Shown here: in pieces, positions 27,247 through 28,027 of the stretch
How the letters are laid out: every line of letters begins with the position of its first letter
Numbering within the stretch: position 1 is the first letter of the stretch
Assembly: GCA_027483425.1 (NCBI GenBank)
Contig: JAIXUR010000038.1
Coordinates: 1-28,027, forward strand
DNA length: 28,027 bases
Direction of reading: 5' to 3'
Source of the DNA: Cyanobacteriota bacterium
GTDB taxonomy: Bacteria > Cyanobacteriota > Cyanobacteriia > Phormidesmidales > Phormidesmidaceae
The notes under the pieces: generated by a model
What the model was told of the DNA's origin: nothing
Databases searched by the model: none
Seen by the model: the letters and a program-made list of their open reading frames with translations, nothing else
Position numbers and translations under genes: made by a program

Positions 27247-27834
27247 CTAGCTACAGCCTTTGAAACTGCGGCGGTGCTGGGGGGTAGGGCCCAGGGTTTG
27301 TAGCGCTAGGCGATGGGCGGCGCTACCGTAGCCCTTGTTTCGCGCCAGATGATAACCGGGGTAGCGGCGATCAAGGCGAACGATCAGGCGATCGCGCCAC
27401 ACCTTAGCCAAAATGCTGGCGGCGGCAATTTCGATATGCTTGCGATCGCCCTGCACCACGGTGCGCTGCACCAGGTCCAGATCGGGAATCGGTTGATTGC
27501 CATCAATTAAGCAAAGCACCGGTGCCTTATGCAGGCGGTGCAACGCTCTGTCCATAGCCAACAGGCTAGCGTACAGAATATTCAGTCGCTCAATGTCGTA
27601 GATCGTAGCCAGGCCAAGGGCATAGTCAGTGGCGAGGGCTTGAATGGACGGCACCAAACTCTCGCGGCGAGCGGCGCTCAGCCGCTTGCTGTCAGTCACC
27701 CCCAGGGCCTGAAGCTGCTCGCCTGCCTGGGGGGTCAACACCACAGCTGCCGCCACCACAGGGCCAAACAAGGCCCCGCGACCCACCTCATCGACCCCGG
27801 CAATGGGAGTCGCTAGGCCATGCCCATTGTCCAC
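27247..27834 (-). CDS. rnhB: Ribonuclease HII
   Basis: RNase HII (195 residues) nicks DNA at misincorporated ribonucleotides and degrades RNA-DNA hybrids. The IAGVDEVGRGALFGPVVAAAV opening carries Asp15 and Glu16 and the GRG motif that recognises the ribose junction. SKRLS, LCLIDGN with the next catalytic Asp, and AAASILAKVWRDR follow. The GTG at 27834 is the only sensible start, because a stop codon lies just upstream in frame. It starts 17 bp after the rne stop codon, so the two are probably co-transcribed, as in other cyanobacteria. Confidence 0.96.
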   Translation of the reverse strand: MDNGHGLATPIAGVDEVGRGALFGPVVAAAVVLTPQAGEQLQALGVTDSKRLSAARRESLVPSIQALATDYALGLATIYDIERLNILYASLLAMDRALHRLHKAPVLCLIDGNQPIPDLDLVQRTVVQGDRKHIEIAAASILAKVWRDRLIVRLDRRYPGYHLARNKGYGSAAHRLALQTLGPTPQHRRSFKGCS

Positions 27835-27851
27835 AAACGCTCATCCCTAGA

Positions 27852-28027
27852 TTAGTCGTCGGCACCATCGCCACTGGCCGATGTTCGCCGACGGCGGCGG
27901 CGCAGAGTGCTCGTCGCCTCGGCTTCTGGCTCTTGGACAACCTCCTGGGCCATATCCTGGACAACCGGCTGGGTATCCTCCTGCACAGCCTCTACCAAAC
28001 TAGGGGCAACCATCCCAGGGGGGGCAG
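27852..28027 (-). CDS. rne: Ribonuclease E, C-terminal end (partial)
   Basis: Only the last 58 codons are in the window; the gene continues beyond the right edge. The visible part is an acidic, glutamine- and valine-rich tail ending in RRRRRRTSASGDGADD and TAA. Cyanobacterial RNase E ends in a conserved peptide of six arginines followed by SSA-like residues that binds PNPase; the version here is RRRRRRTSA. Together with rnhB directly downstream this makes the rne call strong, although the catalytic domain cannot be seen. Seven extra residues follow the conserved peptide. Confidence 0.85.
   Translation of the reverse strand, partial: APPGMVAPSLVEAVQEDTQPVVQDMAQEVVQEPEAEATSTLRRRRRRTSASGDGADD

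Overview
The window looks like a chromosomal segment of a filamentous, non-marine type cyanobacterium (Leptolyngbya/Nodosilinea-like; the genus is inference). The reasons are more than 20 HIP1 octamers (GCGATCGC), an omega-3 acyl-lipid desaturase (DesB), Psb32, a ferredoxin-type glutamate synthase, cyanobacteria-restricted families (DUF3143, an Npun_R1517-like small protein), and an RNase E tail ending in the arginine-rich peptide that recruits PNPase in cyanobacteria. The DNA is moderately GC-rich and looks uniform. No phage, transposase, integrase, CRISPR array or toxin-antitoxin gene was seen, so this is mostly core genome.

Layout. 1-225: a 23-bp perfect hairpin, then copy A of a ~100-bp folded repeat. 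226-3171 (minus): desB and a cytoplasmic-type GH13 alpha-amylase. 3172-4010: a long non-coding gap. 4011-5179 (plus): the Npun_R1517-like protein and psb32. 5220-7118 (minus): an exported fusion of a NodB polysaccharide deacetylase and a phosphodiester glycosidase. 7503-8429 (plus): pheA, meeting tail-to-tail a LON-substrate-binding-domain protein (minus). 9274-9373: copy B of the folded repeat. 9438-14375 (minus): the str translation operon rpsL-rpsG-fusA-tuf-rpsJ with a clear terminator. 14495-15385 (minus): an A-type Fe-S carrier and a mannose-6-phosphate-isomerase-type cupin with its own terminator. 15709-17559 (minus): a second exported phosphodiester glycosidase. 18083-22819 (plus): Fd-GOGAT. 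23135-23314 (plus): a 59-residue lysine/arginine-rich protein with an acidic tail. 23348-24418 (minus): a renalase-like FAD oxidoreductase. 24520-26402 (plus): YaaW-like protein, membrane-anchored J-domain protein, DUF3143 protein. 26529-26610 (minus): tRNA-Leu(UAG) with a terminator. 26667-27041 (plus): YccF. 27247-28027 (minus): rnhB and the 3' end of rne.

How the parts connect. The strongest operon is str (ribosomal proteins plus both elongation factors). rne and rnhB are 17 bp apart and probably co-transcribed. Most other genes are single housekeeping units: nitrogen assimilation (glsF), phenylalanine synthesis (pheA), membrane lipid unsaturation (desB), photosystem II upkeep (psb32), glycogen/starch turnover (amylase), and envelope or exopolysaccharide modification (two exported glycosidase-type proteins).

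The most unusual feature is the pair of ~100-bp elements at 64-164 and 9274-9373. They are about 85% identical and fold into the same rod. Their differences inside stems mostly turn Watson-Crick pairs into G-U pairs, and only when read on the plus strand. This suggests a strand-specific structured RNA, or a mobile element acting through folded single-stranded DNA.
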